From assembly GCF_003992065.1 (NCBI RefSeq), contig NZ_RQUZ01000001.1:186001-250000 (forward strand): a stretch of 64,000 nucleotides of DNA, written 5' to 3'. The stretch is from Veillonella seminalis. GTDB lineage: Bacteria > Bacillota > Negativicutes > Veillonellales > Veillonellaceae. Positions 8,721 through 18,058 of this stretch are shown in pieces; the stretch's first letter is position 1, and every line of letters begins with the position of its first letter. Below the pieces are notes generated by a model, which made no database searches, was not told where the DNA came from, and was given only the letters and a program-made list of their open reading frames with translations. A program made the position numbers and the translations under genes.

Positions 8721-10421
8721 TCAGCTTTCGGAGTTTTTAAAACGAAGAATGAAGGTAGTACCTTCACCCGGTTCACTCTTGACAGCTACAGAACCACTGT
8801 GAATTTCCATAATATGTTTTACGAGGGCAAGACCGAGTCCGCTGCCTTCACGCTTGCTGTTACGGCTCGGATCGGCCTGATAGAAACGTTCAAAGATACG
8901 AGCTTGTTTGTCTTTAGGAATACCGATGCCTTCGTCGGTTACGCTGACTACGGTAAAGCCTTCTTTAGGACAAATATTAACGGTAATGTGATTATCCGAG
9001 TTTTGGCTGAATTTAATAGCATTGTCAAAGAGATTGATGAATACTTCTTCAATCAATTTAGGCGAGAGAAATAAGGTCGGGCTTTCGCCGGTCATGGCCA
9101 AAGTGATATTGCGACCCTGCCTTTTAGTAGCTAATTGCTGCCAAGCTGAATTGATAACGGATCGGATTGAGGTTTTTTCAAAAAGAACTTCAGATCCTTC
9201 GTCTTCAATGCGGGAGAGTTTCAAAATAGTATCGATAAGTTCCTGCATATGGAGAGCTGCCGTGTGAATGTGGCCGCCGAGAACGGTTGCTTCATCTTTG
9301 TTCGGATACATTCCTTTGGCAAGAATTTCCGCATAACCGCTGATGGTAGTAAGCGGTGTTTTTAATTCATGTGATACATTAGAGGTAAACTCATGACGTC
9401 GCTGTTGTTCTAAATAGCTCTGCGTAATATCGGAGATAATAACAAGCAAACGGCCTTTGTAACGATCGTCTTCCGTGATGTGGAACACGATATGAAAATG
9501 CTGATTATCCTGGTGCAATAGATATTCGCCGCCTTGATGCTTGCGCATGGCATTGATTACCTGTTTACGCCATTCTACGTCGTCAGAGAGCAATAACAGC
9601 GATTCACCGTGTAATTCACTTTTAGCATTCAAAAATTCTTTTAAGTGTTCATTATATGTAATGATTGTGCCGTCTAATTCGGCCAATAAGAGCCCTTCGT
9701 CCATTTCTTCCATAATAGACCGGAGGGTATTTTTTTCGGCCTGTAAACGCAAAATCATGGCTTCCAGTTCATTTTTTTGAAAAGAAAGCCTGGATAAAAG
9801 CGGTGTGATTTCATTATAGGCCTCGTCTATAACCGGTTTGGTGTCTCCGTGAGAGGTCCACGCTTTTACGATCTCTTCAATCGGATAGATGGCATCGGCA
9901 GTCCACCGACGGGCTAAGAGATAACAACCGCCGGACATAGCCGCAAAGAGCAAGAAGAGGCCAGGTGCCGCATCTAAGATGACCTTGTAAACGGTGGAAC
10001 CGTTACGTGATACGCGCAGAATGGTATTATCCGGCAGACGTATGGCTTCATAATAGCTTATGGCATGGATTGTAGATGAGTCACGAATATCACTGCCTTC
10101 GCCGTGGAGAACGGCTTGTGCTATTTCCGGTCTTTGCAGGTGATTATCCATCGTGTCGGCATCATGTACGGAGTCAAATAAAACTTTGCCTTCGTAGGAA
10201 ATCCAAGTAATACGTAACGTATTATTGGTAGATTGGGCAATGGCTTCTAATCGGTCCGGTGTTAATGTACCCGTAGACGCAATAATTCGGCCTTCCGTAT
10301 AGAGTACGGTGCGAAAATCATGTTTCCAGTTATTGTAGAACAAGTAACTGAGGATAACGGTGCTGACTACGAGACTCAGCATGCCCAAACCGAACAGGGC
10401 ACGGAAAAACTTTTGTCTCAT
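8721..10421 (-). CDS. phoR: PhoR-type sensor histidine kinase
   Basis: A 566-residue membrane kinase. Two membrane helices (about residues 7-29 and 150-170) flank an extracytoplasmic sensor; then come a linker, a PAS domain, the HisKA box NVSHELKTP with phospho-acceptor His351, and the HATPase part with FDNAIKFS (N box), DEGIGIP (G1) and GSGLGLALV (G2). The start at 10421 overlaps the phoB stop by 4 bp (ATGA). Location in the pst operon makes phosphate the likely signal. Confidence 0.92.
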   Translation of the reverse strand: MRQKFFRALFGLGMLSLVVSTVILSYLFYNNWKHDFRTVLYTEGRIIASTGTLTPDRLEAIAQSTNNTLRITWISYEGKVLFDSVHDADTMDNHLQRPEIAQAVLHGEGSDIRDSSTIHAISYYEAIRLPDNTILRVSRNGSTVYKVILDAAPGLFLLFAAMSGGCYLLARRWTADAIYPIEEIVKAWTSHGDTKPVIDEAYNEITPLLSRLSFQKNELEAMILRLQAEKNTLRSIMEEMDEGLLLAELDGTIITYNEHLKEFLNAKSELHGESLLLLSDDVEWRKQVINAMRKHQGGEYLLHQDNQHFHIVFHITEDDRYKGRLLVIISDITQSYLEQQRRHEFTSNVSHELKTPLTTISGYAEILAKGMYPNKDEATVLGGHIHTAALHMQELIDTILKLSRIEDEGSEVLFEKTSIRSVINSAWQQLATKRQGRNITLAMTGESPTLFLSPKLIEEVFINLFDNAIKFSQNSDNHITVNICPKEGFTVVSVTDEGIGIPKDKQARIFERFYQADPSRNSKREGSGLGLALVKHIMEIHSGSVAVKSEPGEGTTFILRFKNSES

Positions 10422-11116
10422 ATGGTGGCCTCCCAACGATATCCGATGCCGCGAACAGTCTTAAGATGGCGGCCTGCATGGCCTAAATGCTGTCTTAAGG
10501 TAACTACATGCATGTCAACGGTACGGGACTCGCCTTCGTAGGAGAAGCCCCAAACAACTTCCATAATACGTTCACGGGAGAGGGCAATGCCCGTATTTTC
10601 CATGAAGTAGAGCAAAAGTTCATATTCTTTGAGCGTCAAGGCGATAGGTTGACCGTCAAGGGTGACGATGCGACTGTCTTTGTCGAGTATCAGATCATCA
10701 CAAGTAAGTACGGATTTCTTAGGTGGTGTTGTCGGACGAGTACGTCGCAATAGAGCCTTAATACGGGAAACAAGTTCAACGACGCCGAATGGCTTGGTAA
10801 TATAGTCATCGGCACCGCCGTCCAGGCCTTGCACGACATCAATTTCGGAGGTTTTAGCGGTAATCATGATAATAGGCAAATCTTGGGTCGTTGGTTTTTC
10901 ACGAAGCTTATTGAGGATTGATAAACCGTCTTCACCTTCCAGCATGATGTCGAGCAAGACAAGTTGAGGCCGGCGTTCTTCCAGGGCGGCCCAGAAGGGA
11001 CCGCTTGACTCGAAGGTGCCGACCTCAAAGCCCTGCCCGTTTAACACATAGGAGATAAGTCCGCGAATGCTGTCTTCATCTTCTACACAATAAATTAAAG
11101 GGTGGGTTTGTTTCAT
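10418..11116 (-). CDS. phoB: PhoB/PhoP-type response regulator
   Basis: A 232-residue OmpR-family regulator: receiver domain with acidic pocket EDED near residue 12 and phospho-acceptor Asp56 in VLLDIML, then a winged-helix domain ending with RTVDMHVVTLRQHLG and VRGIGYRWE. The start at 11116 follows AAGGAG. It should bind TTTACA-type Pho boxes; such a box lies upstream of pstS. An intrinsic terminator separates it from pstB, so it may be expressed at a lower level than the transporter. Confidence 0.93.
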   Translation of the reverse strand: MKQTHPLIYCVEDEDSIRGLISYVLNGQGFEVGTFESSGPFWAALEERRPQLVLLDIMLEGEDGLSILNKLREKPTTQDLPIIMITAKTSEIDVVQGLDGGADDYITKPFGVVELVSRIKALLRRTRPTTPPKKSVLTCDDLILDKDSRIVTLDGQPIALTLKEYELLLYFMENTGIALSRERIMEVVWGFSYEGESRTVDMHVVTLRQHLGHAGRHLKTVRGIGYRWEATI

Positions 11117-11137
11117 AGCTATCTCCTTATTCTGATA

Positions 11138-11171
11138 GAAAAAAAGGAACGAACTGCATTGAGTTCGTTCC
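11138..11171 (-). terminator. Intra-operon terminator/attenuator between pstB and phoB
   Basis: Read leftwards, GGAACGAACT and AGTTCGTTCC form a perfect 10-bp stem with a 6-nt loop, followed by U8. It lies in the 71-bp gap between the pstB stop and the phoB start, so only read-through transcripts reach phoB-phoR from the pst promoter. Confidence 0.85.
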
Positions 11172-11187
11172 GGGGAGTTTCCTGTTA

Positions 11188-12018
11188 TCAACCGAAGCGA
11201 CCGTTAATGTAGTCAGCCGTTTTTGGCTGTGTTGGTTCGGTAAATATAGTCTTTGTTTTATTATATTCTACCAAATCTCCCATTAAGAAGAAAGCGGTTT
11301 TATCAGAAATACGAGCAGCTTGTTGCATATTGTGAGTAACAATAACAATTGTGTAGTCTTCTTTTAACTCTAACGCTAATTCTTCGATTTTAGCAGTGGA
11401 GATAGGATCGAGCGCACTGGTAGGTTCGTCCATGAGGATTACGTCAGGGCGAGTTGCCAAGGTACGGGCGATGCAAAGACGCTGCTGTTGACCACCGGAT
11501 AAGCTGATGGCACTTTTGTGTAAGCGGTCTTTAACTTCGTTCCATAAGGAAGCTTGAGTCAAGCTTTTTTCAACGATTTCGTCGAGTTCGCTTGCTTTGG
11601 TGATGCCTTGTAAACGCGGGCCAAAGGCTACGTTGTCATAAAGGCTCTGTGGGAATGGGTTAGGCTGCTGGAAAACCATGCCTACGCGGTGACGAAGAAC
11701 GATAGGTTCCATGTCGGCGTAAATATCTTCACCTTCAAGAAGGATTTTACCTTTAACGGTAACGTCACCTTCGAGGTCGTTCATGCGGTTTAAGATACGT
11801 AAGAAGGTAGATTTACCGCAACCGGAAGGTCCGATTAATGCAGTAATTTCATTCTTCTTAATGTTCATGTTGATATTTTTTAAGGCATGGAAGGTGCCAT
11901 AGTAGAAGTCGAGGTTTTCTACTGTAAAAGCGTTGCCTACCGCTTGATCGGCTACAGCTTTAGCACCGGCATTTACCAACACTTGCTGATTTGGCATTGC
12001 TACTTCAGAAATTTCCAT
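11188..12018 (-). CDS. pstB: Phosphate ABC transporter ATPase PstB
   Basis: A 276-residue ABC ATPase with Walker [10 protein letters not shown], signature [16 protein letters not shown], Walker [14 protein letters not shown] and switch His in [13 protein letters not shown], all canonical for PstB. About 28 residues precede the conserved core. Its ATG overlaps the pstA stop (TAATG), giving translational coupling. It energises high-affinity phosphate uptake with PstSCA. Confidence 0.96.
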   Translation of the reverse strand: MEISEVAMPNQQVLVNAGAKAVADQAVGNAFTVENLDFYYGTFHALKNINMNIKKNEITALIGPSGCGKSTFLRILNRMNDLEGDVTVKGKILLEGEDIYADMEPIVLRHRVGMVFQQPNPFPQSLYDNVAFGPRLQGITKASELDEIVEKSLTQASLWNEVKDRLHKSAISLSGGQQQRLCIARTLATRPDVILMDEPTSALDPISTAKIEELALELKEDYTIVIVTHNMQQAARISDKTAFFLMGDLVEYNKTKTIFTEPTQPKTADYINGRFG

Positions 12019-12920
12019 TATTTGTTGTCTCCTAGGTTTTTACGATTAAGGTGACGGCTCAAGGCACGAGCACCGATACTGAATGTGAAAACGAGGGCTA
12101 AAAGTACGAGGGCACTTAAGTTGGCCATGGCACTTGCATTTGGATCTAAGGATTCACTGCGGGACGCCCAAATTTGAAGAGATAATGTTTCACCGGAACG
12201 GAATGGGTTGAATGCATTGGTAGGGGACGTAATGTCCGTGCTGGACCAGTTGATGTCAGTACTCATACCGGCAGTAAACATAAGGGCAGCGGCTTCACCG
12301 AATACACGGCCGGCTGCCAAGATAATGCCTGTAATAATAGCCGGGAATGCGGCCGGAATTAATACGCGGCTGATGGTTTGCCATTTGGTAGCTCCTAAAC
12401 CGTAACTACCTTTAGCATAGGATGCCGGTAAGGCGCGTAAAGCGTCTTCGGTAATTGTGGCGATAAGCGGTAAGGTTAAGATAGATACCGTTAACGCACC
12501 GGCGAATAAGTTCCACTGGGAGTTGGTCATGATGATGAACACCAAATAACCGAACAAGCCGAGAACGATGGATGGTAAAGAAGATAAGGTTTCAATGGAG
12601 ATACGCATAATCTTTTGAGCTTTACCTTTAGTTGCATATTCCGCCATGTAGATACCGGCACCGATGCCGAGCGGAATACTGATAAGTAATGCTAAGAATA
12701 CGAGATAAATCGTATTAAAGAATTGGTTACCGATACCGGTAGGAGAGAATGCTAAGAGTTCCGGTTTGAAATCGCTCAAGGCACTCCATGCGATTTGGCC
12801 TACAAAGCCAATTAACAATAACAAGGTTGCCCCTGCCAGGATATGCAGACCCAGTGTAACCAAACGGTCGGTAGATAAAGCCCGTCGACGAGGGGCCGGA
12901 ATGGCTTTACTTGCTTTCAC
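12018..12920 (-). CDS. pstA: Phosphate ABC transporter permease PstA
   Basis: A 300-residue permease with about six membrane helices and the binding-protein-dependent transport (EAA) loop near [20 protein letters not shown]. It overlaps pstC by 14 bp and pstB by 1 bp. Forms the channel with PstC. Confidence 0.95.
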   Translation of the reverse strand: MKASKAIPAPRRRALSTDRLVTLGLHILAGATLLLLIGFVGQIAWSALSDFKPELLAFSPTGIGNQFFNTIYLVFLALLISIPLGIGAGIYMAEYATKGKAQKIMRISIETLSSLPSIVLGLFGYLVFIIMTNSQWNLFAGALTVSILTLPLIATITEDALRALPASYAKGSYGLGATKWQTISRVLIPAAFPAIITGIILAAGRVFGEAAALMFTAGMSTDINWSSTDITSPTNAFNPFRSGETLSLQIWASRSESLDPNASAMANLSALVLLALVFTFSIGARALSRHLNRKNLGDNK

Positions 12921-13815
12921 TTAGGTTGCCTCCTTTAGATGTTATGTAGCGAATAAGTAAAATGAATACTAAGGAAATTACGAATAAGAATAACGCCATG
13001 GTCCATAAGGCCATATTGTATTCACTGCCTTCCATTGTACCGCCCATATCCGCTGCAATCGCACTGGTTAAGTTAACGGTAGGATCCAATAAGGATTTAG
13101 GGAAGGCTTTCATTTTACCGATTACCATAGCTACGGCCAAGGCTTCACCGAAGGCACGAGCCAAACCTAGTACAACGCCGGCTAAGATGCCGTGTTTTGC
13201 TACCGGTAAAACGATTTTGTAAATTACTTCCCAGCGGGTAGCACCCAAGCCGTAAGCACCTTGACGGTATGTTTTTGGCACACTGTTGATGGCGTTCATG
13301 GTTACGGATGTAATCGTTGGGAAAATCATGATTGCAAGTACGATGGAAGCTGCCAATACGGAGAAACCGCTGTTAGCAGTAGTGTACTTTTGAAGGAAAG
13401 GTACCAAGATGGTAAGACCTAGCCAACCATAGATGATTGAAGGAATTCCTACAAAAATTTCAATCACCGGTTGCCAGAAACGACGTCCGACGCTAGGTGT
13501 AATTTCTGCCATGTAGATGGCTAACGCAATACTTACAGGCGTTGCCATTAACAAGGCGAGAGCACAGGTAATAAGAGAGCCGACAATATAAATGCCGGCT
13601 CCAACGTGACCGCCGCCGGCAAGAGTGTCGGCGGGCTGCCACTGGGTTGAGAATAGGAATTCTGAAAGACTGTGCCCGTAGATAGTGAATGTACCGGTAC
13701 CACGATAGAGGAGGAAGATCCCAATCGCTGCTGTAATAATCAGTAGGAAGAGACCTGCGCCTCTGATAACGTTACGCCATATTCTATCGGCGCGTAAAGT
13801 GCTTTCAATGTTCAT
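12907..13815 (-). CDS. pstC: Phosphate ABC transporter permease PstC
   Basis: A 302-residue permease with six predicted helices and the EAA-type loop around INSVPKTYRQGAYGLGATR. It follows pstS by 16 bp and overlaps pstA. The paired [20 protein letters not shown] loops in PstC and PstA are the contact sites for PstB. Confidence 0.95.
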   Translation of the reverse strand: MNIESTLRADRIWRNVIRGAGLFLLIITAAIGIFLLYRGTGTFTIYGHSLSEFLFSTQWQPADTLAGGGHVGAGIYIVGSLITCALALLMATPVSIALAIYMAEITPSVGRRFWQPVIEIFVGIPSIIYGWLGLTILVPFLQKYTTANSGFSVLAASIVLAIMIFPTITSVTMNAINSVPKTYRQGAYGLGATRWEVIYKIVLPVAKHGILAGVVLGLARAFGEALAVAMVIGKMKAFPKSLLDPTVNLTSAIAADMGGTMEGSEYNMALWTMALFLFVISLVFILLIRYITSKGGNLSESK

Positions 13816-13831
13816 CTATTATTACCCCTGT

Positions 13832-14707
13832 TTATTGTTTAACTTTGGATGCTACACCGTAGCCTTGAGCTTCCAATTTTTTACCATATTCATCAGACAT
13901 GATGAAGTTTAAGTATGCTTTCTGAAGAGCATCAGGCTGACCTTTAGTGTACATGTGTTCGAAGCCCCATACTTTGTAAGTTCCGTTGTAGCTGTTTTCG
14001 AGGGTAGGAGCCACACCGTCGATGGAGATAGCAGTTACGCTGGAATTATTCAACAAGTAAGGAAGAGCCACATAACCGATAGCGCCAGGAGTGTTGGCGA
14101 TACTCTGAATTAATGCACCGGAGTCATCAGTTTCTAAAGATTTGTTGGATGCTTCCTGGTTTTTGTCAAGAGCGAATTCAGAGAAGAGAGCACGTGTACC
14201 GGAAGTAGTAGGACGAGTTACCAATACTACGTTCTGGTCAGGACCGCCAACTTCTTTCCAGTTAGTGATTTTGCCGGTGAAGATGTCGATCAATTGTTGT
14301 TTTGTTAAGTTTGGAACAGCTTTAGCAACATCTTTGTTAGCTACAGTTGCTACAGTTACGATTGCTACTTTGTGGTCAACGAGTTCAGCTGCTTTTTCTT
14401 TGGATAATTTAGTTTCAGCAGGAACGTCGGAGTTACCAATGTTAACTGTGCCATCGGAAACTTGTTTCAAGCCGGTACCGGAACCGCCACCGTTTAATAC
14501 GATGGATACATCAGGGTTTTTCTTTTTGAATTCAGCCGCAGCATCTTTTGCCAATGGAAGTAAAGCGGAAGAACCGGAAGAAGTGATGGTTCCTTTTAAA
14601 GCTTGAGAATTAGCAGGGGCAGAGCTGTCGTTGCCACAACCAAGTAAACCGAGAGTTAACATGCTTGCTACTGCCATTGCTGTAAATGCCTTACGTTTGA
14701 AGTTCAT
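13832..14707 (-). CDS. pstS: Phosphate-binding lipoprotein PstS
   Basis: A 291-residue periplasmic phosphate-binding protein with a lipoprotein signal MNFKRKAFTAMAVASMLTL ending in the lipobox LLGC (Cys24). Phosphate-contact motifs typical of PstS are visible: TSSGSSALLPLAK, NGGGSGTGLKQV, and TRPTTSGTRALF. It is the first gene of pstSCAB-phoB-phoR and is preceded by GGAGG and, about 70 bp further up, a Pho box. No phoU is seen in this operon. Confidence 0.96.
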   Translation of the reverse strand: MNFKRKAFTAMAVASMLTLGLLGCGNDSSAPANSQALKGTITSSGSSALLPLAKDAAAEFKKKNPDVSIVLNGGGSGTGLKQVSDGTVNIGNSDVPAETKLSKEKAAELVDHKVAIVTVATVANKDVAKAVPNLTKQQLIDIFTGKITNWKEVGGPDQNVVLVTRPTTSGTRALFSEFALDKNQEASNKSLETDDSGALIQSIANTPGAIGYVALPYLLNNSSVTAISIDGVAPTLENSYNGTYKVWGFEHMYTKGQPDALQKAYLNFIMSDEYGKKLEAQGYGVASKVKQ

Positions 14708-14778
14708 GATTCAATTGCCTCCTAGTAGAAATGGACGTATTTACCAATTTAGTTTGTATACACAGTATAACCAAGCTG

Positions 14779-14817
14779 TGTAAAGTTTTTTATGTCCCTC
14801 TGTAAAAGTTTTGTAAA
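14779..14817 (-). promoter_or_regulatory. Pho box upstream of pstS
   Basis: On the leftward strand TTTACA occurs three times, at 14817-14812, 14806-14801 and 14784-14779. The spacing is 11 and 22 bp, one and two helical turns. This matches the direct-repeat layout TT(A/T/C)ACA-N5-TT(A/T/C)ACA described for PhoP of Bacillus. A TATACT -10 candidate follows about 9 bp downstream of the last repeat, as expected for an activator-dependent promoter. Confidence 0.75.
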
Positions 14818-15123
14818 ATTAATAATTAATGAGAATAACTTCGATTTACTTTGTCGTTAGGGGTTACTCATAGGATCATATAAATAGTTTTTTATTGTAT
14901 AAGAAATTTGGATTGTTTATGTATGTTTTATTTGTGAAGTGATTGTCTACTATGGACGGAACTCATGAAAACTTTGAATTTAAATGACGTTTTTGGGCGG
15001 TGAACAGAGATAATTTCAATGTGTTAATACTGACGGTAATCTTAATTGTTTTTGATCTTAAATCAAAAAATACCAATCAATTAAGAATAAAGGAGGCGTG
15101 AAAAAATATTTTGTAGTTTTGAA

Positions 15124-15151
15124 TTGCATAAATGTTAAATAGTGCTATAAT
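15124..15151 (+). promoter_or_regulatory. Candidate promoter of the pxp operon
   Basis: TTGCAT, a 16-bp spacer and an extended -10 TGCTATAAT. The transcript would have a leader of about 90 nt before the pxpA start. Confidence 0.55.
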
Positions 15152-15250
15152 TTATTTAAATTATATTCTATAGAAATAAAAGGGGTTAGTGATAGGGCTA
15201 TAGCGTATAGGAATGAAAAAAGCGAAGGTATTTGGAAAGGAGCGATTATA

Positions 15251-16009
15251 ATGCGCGTGGATATGAACAGTGATTTGGGAGAAAGTTTCGGTGCGTATAC
15301 CTTAGGTATGGATGAGGCTGTATTATCTCATGTAACCAGTGCCAATGTGGCTTGTGGGTGGCATGCGGGTGATCCGCTGATTATGGCTAAAACAGTGGCT
15401 CTTTGTAAAGCCAAGGGTGTAGCGGTAGGTGCTCATCCGGGATATCCCGATTTAATGGGGTTCGGTCGTCGTAAAATGACGGTTACGCCGGCTGAAGCTA
15501 AAGCGTATATGCTCTACCAGGTGGGGGCTTTGCAGGCATTTTGTAAAGAGGCAGGTGTACCGTTACAACATGTTAAATTACACGGTGCTTTTTACAATAC
15601 GGCCTGTGTAGATCCTAAATTGGCTACAGCTGTTTTGGACGGTATTGAAGCTTTGGGCGACGGCATTGCCATTATGGCTCTCAGCGGCAGCGTTATGGTT
15701 CAATTGGCGAAAGAACGAAATATTCCGGTTATTCAGGAAGTATTTGCCGATCGCGGCTATACGGCTAAAGGTACATTGGTACCACGCAGTGAACCGGGGG
15801 CTTTTGTCAAAGATCTGCAAGAAGCACTGGCACGTATTTTACAAATGGTTAAAGAAGGTACCGTGGTAGCCAATACGGGCGAAACAATTCCGATTGTTGC
15901 TGATTCCATCTGCGTGCACGGTGATAATCCCGAAGCGGTATCATTTACCAAAGAACTTCGCGAAGGTCTCGAAAAAGCCGGTTTAACCGTGGCTAATTTT
16001 ATCGGTTGA
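15251..16009 (+). CDS. pxpA: 5-oxoprolinase subunit A (LamB/YcsF family)
   Basis: A 252-residue YcsF/LamB-family protein with the N-terminal block VDMNSDLGESFGAY, the metal-site segment ANVACGWHAGDP, GAHPGYPDLMGFGRR, and the end motif ICVHGDNPEAV. With PxpB and PxpC it forms the prokaryotic ATP-dependent 5-oxoprolinase, opening the damage product pyroglutamate to glutamate. The start follows AAAGGAG. It heads an operon with an NRAMP-like transporter gene and pxpBC. Confidence 0.94.
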   Translation: MRVDMNSDLGESFGAYTLGMDEAVLSHVTSANVACGWHAGDPLIMAKTVALCKAKGVAVGAHPGYPDLMGFGRRKMTVTPAEAKAYMLYQVGALQAFCKEAGVPLQHVKLHGAFYNTACVDPKLATAVLDGIEALGDGIAIMALSGSVMVQLAKERNIPVIQEVFADRGYTAKGTLVPRSEPGAFVKDLQEALARILQMVKEGTVVANTGETIPIVADSICVHGDNPEAVSFTKELREGLEKAGLTVANFIG

Positions 16010-16056
16010 TTGAATAATTTATGATTTCATGACATGGTATTTAAGGGAGGGTTTCT

Positions 16057-17253
16057 ATGAAGCGAGTTGATGATAATAAAAAAAGCTTATCCGTTTTAAT
16101 CGGGGCCGCCTTTTTGATGGCTACATCCGCTATCGGTCCCGGTTTTATGACGCAGACCGCAGCGTTTACAGATCAGTTTAGGGCGGACTTCGCTTTTGTT
16201 ATTTTGGCATCTGTTATTTTATCGTATATTGCCCAGCTTAACGTGTGGACGATTATTGCGGTTTCTAAATTGCGCGGTCAGGATATTGCAAACCGCGTGT
16301 TGCCGGGGCTCGGTTATTTTGTAGCCTTCCTTGTAGTGTTAGGCGGTTTGGCCTTTAATATCGGTAATATAGGCGGGGCGGCTCTCGGCATCAATGTAAT
16401 GTTTGGATTGGATACGAATGTAGCGGCCGTGTTATCGGCAGTTTTGGGCGTTATCGTGTTTGTCTCTCATAAGGCAACCAAGGCAATGGATGCAGTGACG
16501 CAATACTTGGGGATTTTAATGCTCTTATTAATCGGTTATGTCACCATTGCATCGGCACCGCCGGTAGGTACGGCGTTAAAACACAGTGTATTGCCGTTAA
16601 AATATGAATGGCTCGCTACAATTACGCTCTTGGGCGGTACCGTTGGCGGTTACATTACCTTCTCCGGCGGGCATCGTTTGATTGATGCCGGTATCGTGGG
16701 CGAAGAAAATTTATCGTAAGTACGTCGTTCTGCTACCCTCGGTATGGGTGTGACTACCTTGGTGCGCGTACTGTTCTTCTTAGCTGTGTTGGGTGTTGTT
16801 ATGCAGGGTTACACGTTGGATGCAAGCAATCCGGCTGCGGCCGCATTTTGCTTTGTCGCCGGTGATGAGGGTTACCGCATTTTCGGTTTGGTATTCTTCT
16901 GCGCCGCTATTACTTCGGTAGTGGGTGCCGCCTATACATCGGTATCATTTTTAAAAACACTGTTCAAACCGATCGGACAATATGAAAATCTTTGGATTAT
17001 CGGCTTCATTATTGCATCGGCTATCATTCTGGTGCTCATCGGCAAACCGGCTATGCTTCTCATTGTGGTAGGTTCTTTAAACGGTCTTATTTTACCGGTA
17101 ACGTTGGCGGTTATGCTCATTGCGGCTAAACGCAAAGATATTATCGGTGAATACAAGCATTCGCCAATCTTATTATGGAGCGGCTGGGCCGTAGTTATTA
17201 TTGCAGCCTACATCGGTTTTATTTTCTTGCAGGGCATTTTAAAACTGATTTAA
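16057..17253 (+). pseudogene. NRAMP-like (YcsG-type) permease with in-frame stop
   Basis: One continuous frame of ~398 codons, broken by TAA at 16717-16719 between ENLS and VRRSATLGMG. Both halves are otherwise intact and hydrophobic, about six plus five membrane helices, starting with the NRAMP-like GPGFMTQTAAF. A CAA-to-TAA change would explain the stop. YcsG-type NRAMP relatives usually sit in pxp operons, where they may import pyroglutamate or an ion. The second half has an internal ATG at 16744, but no good ribosome site, so a functional protein is doubtful. Confidence 0.8.
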
Positions 17254-17302
17254 TAAGATTTTTAAAAGAAACTTAAGTCACAGTGATTAGGAGGTGGCCA
17301 TT

Positions 17303-18058
17303 TTGACACCCGGACAGGCAACTTTGCACTTTGCGCCCGTTGGTGATAAAGCAGTAACGGCGGTATTTGGAGATACTATCGATCCGGCGATTAATCGGCG
17401 CATTCGGCATACGGTGCAGGCATTACAATCTGAAGTGGGGCAAACCATTGAAGAAATGGTGCCGACTTACAGTTCTATACTTGTAATATATGATCCGCTT
17501 CAAAAATCATATGCGGATATTTGTGAAATGATTACTCAAGCGGCTGAAGATGTGGGACATACGACGGAAGCCGGTACGGTACGCGTGGTAGAAATTCCAA
17601 CCGTTTATGGTGGCGAGTATGGCATGGATATGGAATTCGTAGCCGAACATGCGGGCCTTACGGCGGATGAAGTTATACAGATTCACAGCGGTACCGACTA
17701 TTTGGTATATATGTTGGGATTTATTCCGGGCTTTACGTATCTCGGCGGGATGGATGAACGAATTGCCACACCGCGTCTTACGACACCGCGTACCTTGATT
17801 CCGGCCGGATCCGTTGGTATCGCCGGTGCTCAGACCGGCATGTATCCTTCGGACTCGCCGGGCGGCTGGCAAATTATCGGCCGGACGCCGGTGCGGTTAT
17901 ATGATGGCAACAGTGCTAAACCTACTTTATTAGAGGCCGGCGATTATGTTCGTTATGTGCCGGTTTCTGAAGATGAATTTTTACGTATTAAAAATAATTT
18001 GGCGAGTTATGAAGTGAAGTCGTTTTATTGCAAGGAGAGTGAGCTCCATGGACGTTAA
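17303..18058 (+). CDS. pxpB: 5-oxoprolinase subunit B (KipI family)
   Basis: A 251-residue carboxyltransferase-like domain protein (allophanate hydrolase subunit 1 type), with the typical segments VPTYSSILVIYDP, YLVYMLGFIPGFTYLGG, TPRTLIPAGSVGIAG and PGGWQIIGRTP. The TTG at 17303 is chosen because AGGAGGT lies 8 bp upstream; the GTG at 17294 would overlap that site. Forms the catalytic pair with PxpC. The stop overlaps the pxpC start by 11 bp. Confidence 0.92.
   Translation: MTPGQATLHFAPVGDKAVTAVFGDTIDPAINRRIRHTVQALQSEVGQTIEEMVPTYSSILVIYDPLQKSYADICEMITQAAEDVGHTTEAGTVRVVEIPTVYGGEYGMDMEFVAEHAGLTADEVIQIHSGTDYLVYMLGFIPGFTYLGGMDERIATPRLTTPRTLIPAGSVGIAGAQTGMYPSDSPGGWQIIGRTPVRLYDGNSAKPTLLEAGDYVRYVPVSEDEFLRIKNNLASYEVKSFYCKESELHGR

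Larger units (their letters stand above)
14708..15250. other. Divergent intergenic region pstS/pxpA
   Basis: About 540 bp without a gene. It holds the Pho box and pstS promoter at its left end and a candidate pxpA promoter at its right end. The AT-rich middle (14820-15120) has no ORF, strong hairpin or repeat that I can see. Confidence 0.6.

Noticed and set aside
8634-9074. 146-codon + strand ORF over the phoR 3' end
   Set aside because: Antisense shadow of the well-supported histidine kinase and overlapping its terminator palindrome.
14142-14606. 154-codon ORF antisense to pstS
   Set aside because: No start signal and no protein-like features; pstS is unambiguous on the other strand.
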